Positions 8,123 through 16,481 of a DNA stretch of 33,531 bases are shown here, one piece after another. The translations under genes and the position numbers were made by a program. Source of the DNA: Clostridia bacterium (lineage in GTDB: Bacteria; Bacillota; Clostridia; HGM11327); contig JAGBHJ010000122.1 in the NCBI GenBank assembly GCA_017935525.1, positions 1 to 33,531 on the forward strand, written 5' to 3'. The notes under the pieces are model-generated. The model ran no database searches, was not told the DNA's origin, and saw only the letters and a list, made by a program, of their open reading frames with translations. How positions within the stretch are numbered: position 1 is the first letter of the stretch; each line of letters begins with the position of its first letter.

Positions 8123-9322
8123 TTACCTTCTGTCGATGCGGTAGATCGCCATCTGACCGGGATACAACGAGATATTGCCTCCGCTTCTGTAGCGGCCTTC
8201 GATAGTACCGTTGAGTATCAGCTCCGTCAATCTGCACTTTTCCCTGTCATACGTAACCTGCACGGTTGTATGCTGCTCAAGCTCTGCATTTACAAGGCAA
8301 AGGTATTCCGTACCGTTTTCATCCTCAAAGGTACTGATGACCATTCTCTCAAAGGACTTTATGTCCTTGATAAGCGGGTGGCTGTTTTCGCCGAACATAG
8401 GATAGCTCATTCTCTGGAAGCCCAGCATCCAGGATTCCTTCCTCTTGAGTCTCATCAGCAGCTCGCCAAACTGGTCGTTAAACCTTCTGTGGCAACGCAT
8501 CATCCTTTCGTACGTCAACGTTGTATTGCCATACTCATCAATGGGTGAAGCATGATAGTTTGGTGCGATCTGTCTGTCGTAAAATCTGAACCAGGTGATA
8601 CCCTTGATGCCCAGCGCCGCAGAAGTTGTGATCTGCCACATTATGCCGTACTCGTCCATGCTTTTGTACGCAATATGCGCGGAGCAAAGAGGAGTTTCCC
8701 AGCATTCCAGCCCTGCCGCCTCTGCTGCCTCAACCATGTTTTTTATGATCCTGAAATAATCTGTCCTGCCGCCGTCGTTTATGGTCTGAGCGTAGTTGTC
8801 AAAGCAGACAACTCGGCAATTCGCCTCGTCCTTAAGTCTTTTCATCCATTGAGTAAAGGTAAGGCCGTTGAATTTGCCGTCCATCTTCCACGTGCTGCCA
8901 GCCAGGTTAATGTACGGATCCAGCTCGGGAGCTACTCTCCTTTGGAGACCCAGTGCCAGCACCGTGCCCTCCAAGCCGTCAGTAGTGCTGGGCTCATCAC
9001 CTGCATGGAATCCATACAGCGCAGGATGACCCTTGAATCTTTCGTAAACCTTACGGAAGGCCTCCTCCCGCTGAGCTACGTTGGACTCGTTGCAGCCGTA
9101 GTACGAGCCGGCGCCGCAGTCAAATATCAGCTTCATGCCATACTCTTGGGCCTTGTCCAAAAACCGTTCTGCCTTGCTCCAGTGCTCCTCAGTAGAGCCG
9201 ATACCGCCTGCCAGCATCACCGTACAGCCGCATTTAGCCCATCTTTCAACCTCTGCCTCTGTATAGCTCTTGTCGGACATATCAAAATACACCCAACCGC
9301 CTAACGGAAATTTTCTGCTCAT
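8123..9322 (-). CDS. TIM-barrel glycoside hydrolase-like protein, tandem paralogue B
   Basis: A 399-residue member of the array, with GHPALYGFHAGDEP (GDEP at 108-111), KGITWFRFYDR, SPIDEYG and the terminal LYPGQMAIYRIDRR. From the ITTSAALGIKG block onward it is almost the same as A for about 130 residues. The N-terminal half differs more (for example, AGGIGSTEEHWSKAERF against AGIIGGSEAETKKTLEF). This mosaic could reflect gene conversion or stronger constraint on the C-terminal half. The start lies 6 bases after the stop of C with only a weak AAGTGAG site, so translation may be coupled. No secretion signal. Substrate unknown. Confidence 0.8.
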   Translation of the reverse strand: MSRKFPLGGWVYFDMSDKSYTEAEVERWAKCGCTVMLAGGIGSTEEHWSKAERFLDKAQEYGMKLIFDCGAGSYYGCNESNVAQREEAFRKVYERFKGHPALYGFHAGDEPSTTDGLEGTVLALGLQRRVAPELDPYINLAGSTWKMDGKFNGLTFTQWMKRLKDEANCRVVCFDNYAQTINDGGRTDYFRIIKNMVEAAEAAGLECWETPLCSAHIAYKSMDEYGIMWQITTSAALGIKGITWFRFYDRQIAPNYHASPIDEYGNTTLTYERMMRCHRRFNDQFGELLMRLKRKESWMLGFQRMSYPMFGENSHPLIKDIKSFERMVISTFEDENGTEYLCLVNAELEQHTTVQVTYDREKCRLTELILNGTIEGRYRSGGNISLYPGQMAIYRIDRR

Positions 9323-9328
9323 GTTATC

Positions 9329-10531
9329 TCACTTTCTATCTATGCGGTACATACACATAAGACCGGGGTAAAGGATAGCGCCCTCTCCGTCCTCTATGTC
9401 GATAGGTCTTTCTATCTTACCGTTGAGCAAGACCTCCTTAAGCTCACACTTTGTACCATCATACTTGATGCGAACGTTATTGAGCTTTTCCATCTCCGCG
9501 TTAACGATGCAGAGGTATTCCTTGCCGTTTTCGTCCTCAAAAATGCTGACAAGAGTTTCCTCAAACGTCTTTATTTCCTTGATAAGCTCGTGGCTGTTTT
9601 CGCCAAACATGGGCAAGCTCATTCTCTGGAAACCCACCAACCATGACTCCTTCCTCTTGAGACCCATTATCAGCTCACCAAACTGCTGCTGGAATCTTCT
9701 CTGGCTGCGGAGCAAGCGATAGAACGTCAATGTCTTGTTACCAAATTCGTCAATGGGAGAATCGTGGTAGTTTGCAAGGAAGTTTCTGTCGTACAGTCTG
9801 AACCACGTAATGCCCTTAACACCCAGCGCCGCCGCCGTTGTGATCTGCCACAGCAGCTGGAACTCCGTAAGAGGTCTGTACGCCATATGCGCGGAGCAAA
9901 TAGGAGTTACCCACAGGTCAAGCCCTGCCTCCTCAGCCGCCTCCACAAATGCCTTTATGGAATGGAAATACGCCGTTACGCCGCCGCTGTTTATGGCTTG
10001 AGAATAAACGTCAAAGCACACCTCTCTGCAGCCTGTTTCTGCCTTAAGTCGCTTCATCCATGCCTTAATGCCGCCCTCGCCCCATATATCGCTGTCAGGT
10101 GTTCCGCCTGAGAAATTGATGTACGGGTGCAGCTCGGGAGCGACCTCCTTCTGCAGCTTTACACATCTGATGGTGTTTTCAAGAGCTTCTTTGGTTGACG
10201 GCTCGTCACCTGCGTGGAAGCCGTACAGCGCGGGATGTCCCTTAAATCTCTCGTAGACCTTGCGGAAATTCGCCTTCATGGTCTCATAATTTGCCTCCGT
10301 ACAGCCGTAATAACCGATACCGTCCATACAGATTATCAGCTTCATGCCGTACTCCTGAGCCTTGTCCAGGAATTTCTCCTGTATATCCCAGTCCTCCTCA
10401 CAAAATCTGGAAAGACCGGAGTGGATAACGTTAAATCCACACTCATGCCATGCTTCTACGTCAGCAGGAGTAAAATCCTCCTCTGTAAATTTCTTGTAGA
10501 CCCATGCGCCAAATGGATATTGTTTAGCCAT
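9329..10531 (-). CDS. TIM-barrel glycoside hydrolase-like protein, tandem paralogue C
   Basis: A 400-residue member of the array, with GHPALYGFHAGDEP at about 98-111, KGITWFRLYDR, SPIDEFG and the end LYPGLMCMYRIDRK. I chose the ATG at 10531 (MAKQYPFGAW), which has AGAGGTG at good spacing. A GTG three codons upstream overlaps that site and is less likely. It starts 12 bases after the stop of D. Its C-terminal half (QRMSLPMFGENSHELIKE) sides with A and B. The conserved W-V-Y start and the D-x-Y-x-Q block (FDVYSQA) are shared by all copies. Cytoplasmic, function unassigned. Confidence 0.8.
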   Translation of the reverse strand: MAKQYPFGAWVYKKFTEEDFTPADVEAWHECGFNVIHSGLSRFCEEDWDIQEKFLDKAQEYGMKLIICMDGIGYYGCTEANYETMKANFRKVYERFKGHPALYGFHAGDEPSTKEALENTIRCVKLQKEVAPELHPYINFSGGTPDSDIWGEGGIKAWMKRLKAETGCREVCFDVYSQAINSGGVTAYFHSIKAFVEAAEEAGLDLWVTPICSAHMAYRPLTEFQLLWQITTAAALGVKGITWFRLYDRNFLANYHDSPIDEFGNKTLTFYRLLRSQRRFQQQFGELIMGLKRKESWLVGFQRMSLPMFGENSHELIKEIKTFEETLVSIFEDENGKEYLCIVNAEMEKLNNVRIKYDGTKCELKEVLLNGKIERPIDIEDGEGAILYPGLMCMYRIDRK

Positions 10532-10543
10532 ATTCTTCACCTC

Positions 10544-11761
10544 TTACTTTCTGTCAATGCGGAACAGCATCATCTGTCCGGGGTAAAGTATCAAGCCCAT
10601 GCTCTCTGAATTCGGGTCAGACGAGCCGTTAAACGGCATCTTAACCTTACCGTTCAGCCTGTATTCTGTCACGGATGCCTTTGTGGAATCATAAACAAAG
10701 CGATAATCCGCAGGCTGCTTTCTTTCTGTGTTAACAAGGGCACAATACTCATTTCCCTCTGCATCCTCAAAAAAGCTCAGCATACCGTTCTCAAAGCTTC
10801 TGATCTCCTTGATAATGTCGTGACACTTGTTGCTGAATATGGGGAATGAGCCATACTGGAAGCCTATAAGATACGTGCTCTTTCTCTTAAGAGTGGGCAT
10901 GATCTCACCAAACTGCGCCATAAATCTTCTCTGGCAACGCATAAGCATCCAATACTGCTCCGTCTTGTAGCCGAATTCATCAATGGGGGAACCGTAGCAC
11001 TCGGGACCAACTGCTCTGTCGTACAGTCTGAACCAGGAAATACCCTTTGCACCTGCCGCAGCCGCCGTTGTGATCTCAAGCATGAATTCATATTCCGTAG
11101 GCACCCTGAAGCACCAATGTCCCGACGCAAGGGACGTCAGCCACCAATCAACACCGGCAGCCTCTGCAGCCTCCGCATGAGTCTTAAGGCTATGGAGGTA
11201 TCCTCTGAAGCCTCCGTCATTTATCATCTGGGAATACTCGTCCCACGTGTAGTAATCAACACCGGTTTCGTCCTTAAAGTATTTCAGCCATTCGGTAAAC
11301 GTTCTGCCTCCCAGCTTTTCCCTGGAGTCATTCATAGTGCTTCCGCGCAGATTGATCCACGGATTAAGCTCGGGAGCTACCTTCTTTTGTATCTTAAGTG
11401 CCTTTATCGTATTTTCAAGCGCATCCTTACTGTTGGGCTCATCGCCACAGTAGAAGCCGTACAAGCCGGGGTGACCCTTTACCTGCTCGTATATTCTGCG
11501 GAAGTTCTCCTCGTACTTTTCCTCACCCATTGAACCCAAAGCCCAATAAGATGTTGAGCCGACGTTGGCTATAAGCTGGATGCCGTTTTCAAAAGCCTTA
11601 TCAAGATACTTTTTCAGCTCAACCAAGTCTTCATCGCTGCCACTCATAGAAGCCGACATGGGCACCGTCAAGCCAAGCTCTGCCCAGCTGTCCACGTCAT
11701 CGGGTGTGATCTCCTTTATAGTAGGGTACACCCAAGCACTAAATTGAAATTTCTTTGCCAT
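10544..11761 (-). CDS. TIM-barrel glycoside hydrolase-like protein, tandem paralogue D
   Basis: A 405-residue member of the array: MAKKFQFSAWVYP at the start, GHPGLYGFYCGDEP (GDEP at 106-109), KGISWFRLYDR, SPIDEFG, and a C-terminus ending in LYPGQMMLFRIDRK. It pairs with E: both have QYGSFPIFSNK where A, B and C have QRM-PMFGENSH, and both carry a longer loop (GSSDP) before the final strand. That divides the array into two subfamilies. It starts 11 bases after E with a poor AGGTTAAG site. No signal peptide. The role of the retained Glu108 as a catalytic acid is inference from the barrel motif only. Confidence 0.8.
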   Translation of the reverse strand: MAKKFQFSAWVYPTIKEITPDDVDSWAELGLTVPMSASMSGSDEDLVELKKYLDKAFENGIQLIANVGSTSYWALGSMGEEKYEENFRRIYEQVKGHPGLYGFYCGDEPNSKDALENTIKALKIQKKVAPELNPWINLRGSTMNDSREKLGGRTFTEWLKYFKDETGVDYYTWDEYSQMINDGGFRGYLHSLKTHAEAAEAAGVDWWLTSLASGHWCFRVPTEYEFMLEITTAAAAGAKGISWFRLYDRAVGPECYGSPIDEFGYKTEQYWMLMRCQRRFMAQFGEIMPTLKRKSTYLIGFQYGSFPIFSNKCHDIIKEIRSFENGMLSFFEDAEGNEYCALVNTERKQPADYRFVYDSTKASVTEYRLNGKVKMPFNGSSDPNSESMGLILYPGQMMLFRIDRK

Positions 11762-11772
11762 ATCTTAACCTA

Positions 11773-13008
11773 TTACTTTCTGTCAATACTAAACAGTATC
11801 ATCTGTCCGGGGTAAAGTATCAAGCCCATATTTGCAGCTTCGGGGTCGGATGAGCCCGTAAATGGCATCTTGACCTTACCGTTGAGCCTGTACTCCGTAA
11901 AGGAGGCCTTTGACCCGTCATAAATAATTCTGAAATCTGCCTGCTGCTTCTTTTCAAGATTTACCAGCGCACAGAATTCCTTGCCGTCCGCACCCTCAAA
12001 GAAGCTTACCAATCCGTTCTCAAAGCATCTGATCTCCTTGATCACGTCGTGGGACTTGTTACTGAATATGGGGAACGAGCCGTACTGGAAGCCAATCAGG
12101 CAGGTCTTCTTTCTCTTAAGACCCAGCATGATCTCACCAAACTGCTGCTGGAATCTTCTCTGACAACGCATCAAAGCCCAGTAATGCTCCGTCTTGCAGC
12201 CATACTCATCAATGGGTGAGCCGTGGTAGTTGGGGGCAATCTTTCTGTCATACAGTCTGAACCAGCAAACGCCCTTTACACCGCAAGCCGCCGCAGTTGT
12301 GATCTGCCACATATATTCATACTCCGTAGGAATACGGAACGCCTCATGGGCGCTGGAAAGCAACGTTGCCCAGCACTCAACGCCTGCCTCATCCGCCGCA
12401 TCAGCGTTTGCCTTAAGTGTTTCAAGATATATTCTTACACCGCCATCGTTGATGGTCTGTGCGTATTCATCAAACGTATAATAATCAACGCCTGTTTCTT
12501 CCTTAACGTACTTGAGCCACTGGGGAAACGTTCTGCCGCCCAAAAGGTCGGGAGTGTACTCCTTTGCCGCACTTCCCTGAAGGTTTATCCACGGATTAAG
12601 CTCGGGAGCGATCCTCTTTTGTATCTTTAACACCTTTACTGTGTTCTCAAGGCTTTCCTTTGTGCCGGGCTCATCACCGCAGAAGAAGCCGTACAGCGCA
12701 GGGTGCCCCTTGATCGCATTATATATTCTTATAAAGTTCTTCTCATACGCTTCTTCCGTCACACCGGCATTCAGAGAATAGTATGCCAGACAGGGCACGT
12801 TTGCAATAAGCTTTATTCCAAGCTCCTGAGCTCTGTCGAGGTATTTTTTGAATTCCTCAAGCTCTGCTTCGCTGCCGCCAATGCTTCCGGCAAGTGTTAC
12901 AGTCAAGCCCAGCTCCGCCCACGTATCGACCTCATTGGGTGTAAACTCCTTCTGGTCCGGATATACCCATGCTCCAAAAGGATATTTTGTTGTGGTATCC
13001 TTTGTCAT
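11773..13008 (-). CDS. TIM-barrel glycoside hydrolase-like protein, tandem paralogue E
   Basis: A 411-residue member of the array, with GHPALYGFFCGDEP (GDEP at 111-114), the FDEYAQTINDGG block, KGVCWFRLYDR and SPIDEYG. Its end, LYPGQMILFSIDRK, has Ser where the others have Arg. It has the best ribosome site of the array (AGAGGTGG six bases before the ATG). It is the nearest relative of D and the first intact gene after the promoter, because F upstream of it is interrupted. E provides the alignment that shows which residue was lost in F (Tyr of FPQWLKY). Cytoplasmic; substrate unknown. Confidence 0.82.
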   Translation of the reverse strand: MTKDTTTKYPFGAWVYPDQKEFTPNEVDTWAELGLTVTLAGSIGGSEAELEEFKKYLDRAQELGIKLIANVPCLAYYSLNAGVTEEAYEKNFIRIYNAIKGHPALYGFFCGDEPGTKESLENTVKVLKIQKRIAPELNPWINLQGSAAKEYTPDLLGGRTFPQWLKYVKEETGVDYYTFDEYAQTINDGGVRIYLETLKANADAADEAGVECWATLLSSAHEAFRIPTEYEYMWQITTAAACGVKGVCWFRLYDRKIAPNYHGSPIDEYGCKTEHYWALMRCQRRFQQQFGEIMLGLKRKKTCLIGFQYGSFPIFSNKSHDVIKEIRCFENGLVSFFEGADGKEFCALVNLEKKQQADFRIIYDGSKASFTEYRLNGKVKMPFTGSSDPEAANMGLILYPGQMILFSIDRK

Positions 13009-13019
13009 TTTGCCACCTC

Positions 13020-14201
13020 TTACTTCCTGTCAATTCTGAACAAAAGCATCTGACCCGGGTATGCATCCAACGGCTCACCGTAGTCTCCAAGCTTATGCTG
13101 GATAGAACCGTTGCGCTCAAGCATTACAACGTCAGCCTTTGAGCTGTCATAGGTAAGATCAAAATGTGTCGGCTGAGTCATTTCGGCGTTTACAAGTGCA
13201 AAATATTCCTTACCCTCAGCATCCTCAAAGAAGCTTATAACGCCTCTTTCAAACAGATCGAGGGACTTAACAACGTCGTGGCAATGCTCGTTGAACATTG
13301 TATAGCTCATTCTGGGGAAGCCTGTAAGATATGATTTCTTCCAATTAAGATCCAGCATTATCTGACCAAACTGATCCTGGAATCTTCTCTGGCAGCGCAT
13401 CAGCATATTATACTGCTCCGTCTTGTAGCCAAACTCATCAATAGGTGAGCCATGATACTCGGGAGCGATGGCCTTGTCGTACAGTCTGAACCACACGATA
13501 CCCTTACAGCCCAATGCAGCCGCATGAGTGATAGCCCACATAAACTGGTATTCCGTAGGAATTCTGTATGACCAGTGTGCGCTGGAAAGCAGAGTTGCCC
13601 AGCAATTAACGCCTGCAGTCGCAGCAGCCTCGTTCTGCGCCTTCATGCATCTGTAGAAGTTTGTTACGCCACCGTCGTTGATGGTCTGATCGTAAATATC
13701 AAAGCAGAATTCGTCACAGCCGTTTCTCGTCATAAATTACGTAATAAAATCGGGGTACTTTTTGCCGGGGAATATGTGGCGATGCTCAAATGTGCCGCCC
13801 ATAAGGTTGATGTAGGGATTCAGGTTGGGAGCGACCTCCTTCTGTGCCTTCATCTCCTTAATAACGTATTCTACTGCGGCGGGATTGCCCGGCTCGTCAC
13901 CAATAAAGAAACCGTAAATTGCAGGGTGCTTCTGCAGCTTTACCTCATAAAGCTCCTTAAAACGCGCCTTGTACTCGTCTTCGTTATTGGCGTTGCCAAT
14001 ACCCGTTACCCAAACGATCAGCTGAATATCTCTTTCCTGCGCTCTGTCAAGAAAAGGAAGAAGCTTCTCCGCCTCATCGTAACCTGCGATGGACGACATC
14101 GTTACCGTCAAGCCCATGTCAGCCCAAACGTCTACCTCATCGGGAGTAAACTCGTTTACAGAATTGTACACCCATGCTCCAAAAGGGAATTTTTTAGTCA
14201 T
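13020..14201 (-). pseudogene. Tandem paralogue F interrupted by an in-frame TAA codon
   Basis: The promoter-proximal member of the array. Reading from ATG 14201 (GAAAGGATGG upstream), 154 codons run up to HIFPGKKYPDFIT and then meet TAA at 13739-13737. The same frame continues without any shift (FMTRNGCDEFCFDIYDQT) to a normal stop at 13020, for 393 codons in all. Aligned with E and D, the TAA sits exactly at a conserved Tyr (FPQWLKY, FTEWLKY), so one base change TAT or TAC to TAA explains it. The upstream part keeps GDEP (101-104); the downstream part keeps KGIVWFRLYDK, SPIDEFG and the YPGQMLLFRIDRK end. An ATG two codons after the stop has no ribosome site. It could be a recent pseudogene, a sequencing or assembly error, or readthrough; I favour a recent nonsense mutation. 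Confidence 0.8.
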
Positions 14202-14223
14202 AAATTATCCATCCTTTCAATAT

Positions 14224-14248
14224 AAAAAACCTGCGTTAGCCCTGCAGG
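14224..14248 (-). terminator. Possible leader attenuator of the paralogue operon
   Basis: On the minus strand, between promoter and the first gene, CCTGC (14248-14244) pairs with GCAGG (14234-14230) across a 9-base loop and is followed at once by TTTTTT (14229-14224). That is a small terminator shape inside the 5' leader, 23 bases before paralogue F. The stem is only 5 bp, so the call is tentative. Confidence 0.4.
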
Positions 14249-14284
14249 GATGTTGTGCTGTTTCATTATCTTTGCATAGTAATA

Positions 14285-14313
14285 AGTTTATCACACCGGC
14301 TGTCATTTGTCAA
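14285..14313 (-). promoter_or_regulatory. Promoter of the six-paralogue operon
   Basis: TTGACA (14313-14308) is followed after 17 bases by TAAACT (14290-14285), which has TGA just before it, an extended -10. This is the only good promoter seen for the whole array, so F to A are probably one transcript of about 7.4 kb. Predicted start near 14278, leader about 77 bases. Confidence 0.65.
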
Positions 14314-14369
14314 TAGTTTTTTAGATATCTAACTAATTTTTTATTATCAAACTGCCAACTATTCTTAAT

Positions 14370-14403
14370 AAAAAATCGACAGAGGACTGATCTCCTCCGT
14401 CGA
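14370..14403 (-). terminator. Rho-independent terminator of the acyltransferase gene
   Basis: TCGAC-A-GAGGA (14376-14386) pairs with TCCTC-C-GTCGA (14393-14403) around a 6-base loop, with one A-C mismatch. Read on the minus strand it is followed by TTTTTTATT. It lies about 60 bases after the stop at 14466. The rest of 14202-14465 holds only the array promoter and leader. Confidence 0.85.
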
Positions 14404-14465
14404 TATCGTGCCTTATATATTCCCCGTTAAACGCAACCGTCAACAGCCGCACGAGGAAAAATCCA

Positions 14466-15524
14466 TTATTGTAAAGTACGTTTTTTCCGTCCCAGCAATA
14501 TAGGGCAGAACCTATTGATCACCAGCTCCGCCACAACGCACATCACTATGCATATCACGGACACAGCAATGCCCACTATCACGGAATTCTGCTTCAGATA
14601 CACCTTTACCACGGGGCACAGCGTCTGAAAGAACACCACGGGGAATTTGTGCATCACCATTATGCCAAGGGTATTCTGTCCCACAAATTCAAGGGAGGTA
14701 CAGCTTTTGATGGACATACAAACCAGCACTATGCCCACCACGCTGCACAGCGCAGCCAGAAAATACAGCTCTATGTGTCCGTAGGCGTTGCTGGTGTAGC
14801 CAACCTTGCCGTTCAGGATCGACAGCACCAAGCCCGACAGCATAAACAAGCCGCCGTAGCCCAGCTTTGTGCCCGTGGGAAGTCCCAATATTGTCCTCTC
14901 CATTCCCGAAAGCCTGAACACGTACCCCAGCATAAAGAACGCAAACAGATGAATGCCGCTTTGCATACTATACGGGATAAACTTAATATGCAGTAGGTAC
15001 TTATTGACAGGCAACCACAACGCGCACAGCACAAGCACAAGCAACGCTCTGTTTTTCCTTACAATATAAACATTGGACTTTTTTATCCATTTGTCAATTC
15101 GCCATGCACCCAGCTGGAGCAAGAATATACACGGCAGATACCACAGCGGAGCGTTGGTATCGCATATACCAAGGATAACGTTTTTGATCTGCTGAGGAAT
15201 GGACCCCACCACTCTGTTGCTCGCTAACGAATCCTGCACAAAGGAACCCATCACGGCAAATATGCTGACGCTGATTACCGAAAAGATAGCGTATGGCACC
15301 AAAAAGCTAAACGCCCTTTGACTTGCAAACCTCTTAAAGCCGTCCTTCCCTGCAGAAAATACAAATCCCGACAAAAACAGAAACAACGGCAGATGGAACG
15401 AATACACATACTTATTTGCATCGCCTGCCTGCACCGCGTGGCCAAAAACTATGGCAAAAATACCTATTGCCTTGGCGTAATCCACCCACGGGATATGCTT
15501 TTTATTTATGGAAAGAATTTTCAC
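14466..15524 (-). CDS. Acyltransferase-3 family membrane protein
   Basis: A 352-residue integral membrane protein. The N-terminal HIPWVDYAKAIGIFAIVFGH, with its His near residue 28, followed by SFHLPLFLFLSGFVF, is the hallmark of the acyltransferase 3 family (OafA/WecH, fucose 4-O-acetylase type). These proteins pass acetyl or other acyl groups to cell-surface sugars. About ten hydrophobic segments fill the rest, and the tail is basic (LLGRKKRTLQ). The start is GTG at 15524, with AAGGGA eight bases upstream; no better ATG exists. It is a single-gene unit with its own promoter and terminator, divergent from the HAD gene. The acceptor substrate cannot be told from sequence. Confidence 0.85.
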   Translation of the reverse strand: MKILSINKKHIPWVDYAKAIGIFAIVFGHAVQAGDANKYVYSFHLPLFLFLSGFVFSAGKDGFKRFASQRAFSFLVPYAIFSVISVSIFAVMGSFVQDSLASNRVVGSIPQQIKNVILGICDTNAPLWYLPCIFLLQLGAWRIDKWIKKSNVYIVRKNRALLVLVLCALWLPVNKYLLHIKFIPYSMQSGIHLFAFFMLGYVFRLSGMERTILGLPTGTKLGYGGLFMLSGLVLSILNGKVGYTSNAYGHIELYFLAALCSVVGIVLVCMSIKSCTSLEFVGQNTLGIMVMHKFPVVFFQTLCPVVKVYLKQNSVIVGIAVSVICIVMCVVAELVINRFCPILLGRKKRTLQ

Positions 15525-15562
15525 GGCACGTTCCCTTATCCTTTACAACATTATACTATTAT

Positions 15563-15591
15563 ATTATAACATACATCCCTTAAATTTACAA
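15563..15591 (-). promoter_or_regulatory. Promoter of the acyltransferase gene
   Basis: TTGTAA (15591-15586), 17 bases, TATAAT (15568-15563) on the minus strand. It is back-to-back with the promoter of the HAD gene, about 60 bases away. Confidence 0.6.
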
Positions 15592-15616
15592 TCAGTTTGA
15601 TCGGCTTATTATTTGA

Positions 15617-15644
15617 AAAAACTGTTTTGGAAAAACTGTTTTGG
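15617..15644. repeat. Two tandem 14-bp copies upstream of the HAD promoter
   Basis: AAAAACTGTTTTGG occurs twice without a gap (15617-15630 and 15631-15644), ending 8 bases before the -35 box of the HAD gene and lying between two divergent promoters. The position suggests a regulator binding site, or an A-tract UP element, but a chance duplication cannot be excluded. Confidence 0.55.
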
Positions 15645-15652
15645 AAAAGGAC

Positions 15653-15681
15653 TTGACAAACCGTCGATTACAAAGTATAAT
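15653..15681 (+). promoter_or_regulatory. Promoter of the HAD hydrolase gene
   Basis: TTGACA (15653-15658), 17 bases, TATAAT (15676-15681); both boxes perfect. Predicted start near 15688, about 20 bases before the ATG. Confidence 0.85.
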
Positions 15682-15708
15682 ATTGTATATTACTTCAAGG
15701 AGGTCCCC

Positions 15709-16467
15709 ATGGTAAAATTACTGGTATGTGACGTTGACGGCACACTTCTCCCCTACGGCAAAGCCGCACTTCCCACGGATATAGCAGATGCACTTTTATC
15801 CGCAGCGGAAAAGGGTATCACTCTTGCCATTGCATCGGGCAGGGCATATACGGACCTCTCAGAGCTTTTTTCGCCCCTTGGCAGCAAGCGGGACGATATC
15901 TATTTTATCTCACACGACGGCGCTCTTACCGTCCACCACGGCAAGGTGCTTTTCCACCAGGCGATCTCCATGGATGCTATCCGCAGGTTTGTTCAATTAT
16001 ACAGGGACTGCCCCACGCTGGCGCTTTACTCTGCGGAAAATTGCTACCTGCTTAAGGGCAACAGCAAATTTGTAAAGGGCAACTCCACCCCCATCAGCAA
16101 TCTATTTGACATTAAGGAGCAGATATACAAGGTAGCGGCGTATGACGACGCCCTCACCCCCATGCAGGAGCCCACTTTCCCAATTACGGGGCTCAGGCTT
16201 TGCTCAAAAAGCCCGGGATGTATTGAATACGTCACATCCTTGGCAAGCAAGGGCACGGCGGTTTCCGACCTGCAGATGAGGTTGTTTATGAACAAGCTGG
16301 ACACTGCCGCCATTGGCAATTACCTCAATGACGTCAAGATGCTGAAAAACGCAAAATACTCCGCCGCAATGGCATCCTCCCCCGAGGAAGTCAAGGCTTC
16401 TGCCCTTTGCACGGTGGATAACGCCGCCGATTTTATCAAGTGGTGTATCACGCAAACGGGGAAATAA
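15709..16467 (+). CDS. Cof-type HAD-superfamily hydrolase
   Basis: A 252-residue cytoplasmic phosphatase-like protein, the only clear plus-strand gene. Motif I is DVDGTL (Asp8, Asp10), motif II ASGRA, motif III the Lys of SKGTAV, and motif IV GNYLND. The order and the cap between II and III fit the Cof/YidA branch, which removes phosphate from sugar phosphates and similar metabolites. In motif IV the usual first Asp (G-D-x-x-N-D) is Asn, which may lower Mg binding; the second Asp is kept. I chose the ATG at 15709 because AAGGAGG lies five bases upstream and the promoter start is at about 15688. A longer frame beginning at 15613 would start before the promoter. Substrate unknown. Confidence 0.85.
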   Translation: MVKLLVCDVDGTLLPYGKAALPTDIADALLSAAEKGITLAIASGRAYTDLSELFSPLGSKRDDIYFISHDGALTVHHGKVLFHQAISMDAIRRFVQLYRDCPTLALYSAENCYLLKGNSKFVKGNSTPISNLFDIKEQIYKVAAYDDALTPMQEPTFPITGLRLCSKSPGCIEYVTSLASKGTAVSDLQMRLFMNKLDTAAIGNYLNDVKMLKNAKYSAAMASSPEEVKASALCTVDNAADFIKWCITQTGK

Positions 16468-16481
16468 ACAAGAAATAAAAC

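Noticed and set aside
13020..13733. Lower part of paralogue F as an independent gene
   Set aside because: The ATG two codons after the TAA lacks a ribosome site, and the product would lose the first half of the barrel including GDEP. A split by nonsense mutation explains it better.
13737..13739. Stop-codon reassignment of TAA
   Set aside because: TAA is used as a normal stop by other genes here (for example pyrK, the lipoprotein gene and the HAD gene), so genome-wide recoding is not plausible.
15613..15708. N-terminal extension of the HAD protein
   Set aside because: The frame covers the tandem repeat and the promoter; transcription starts after it.
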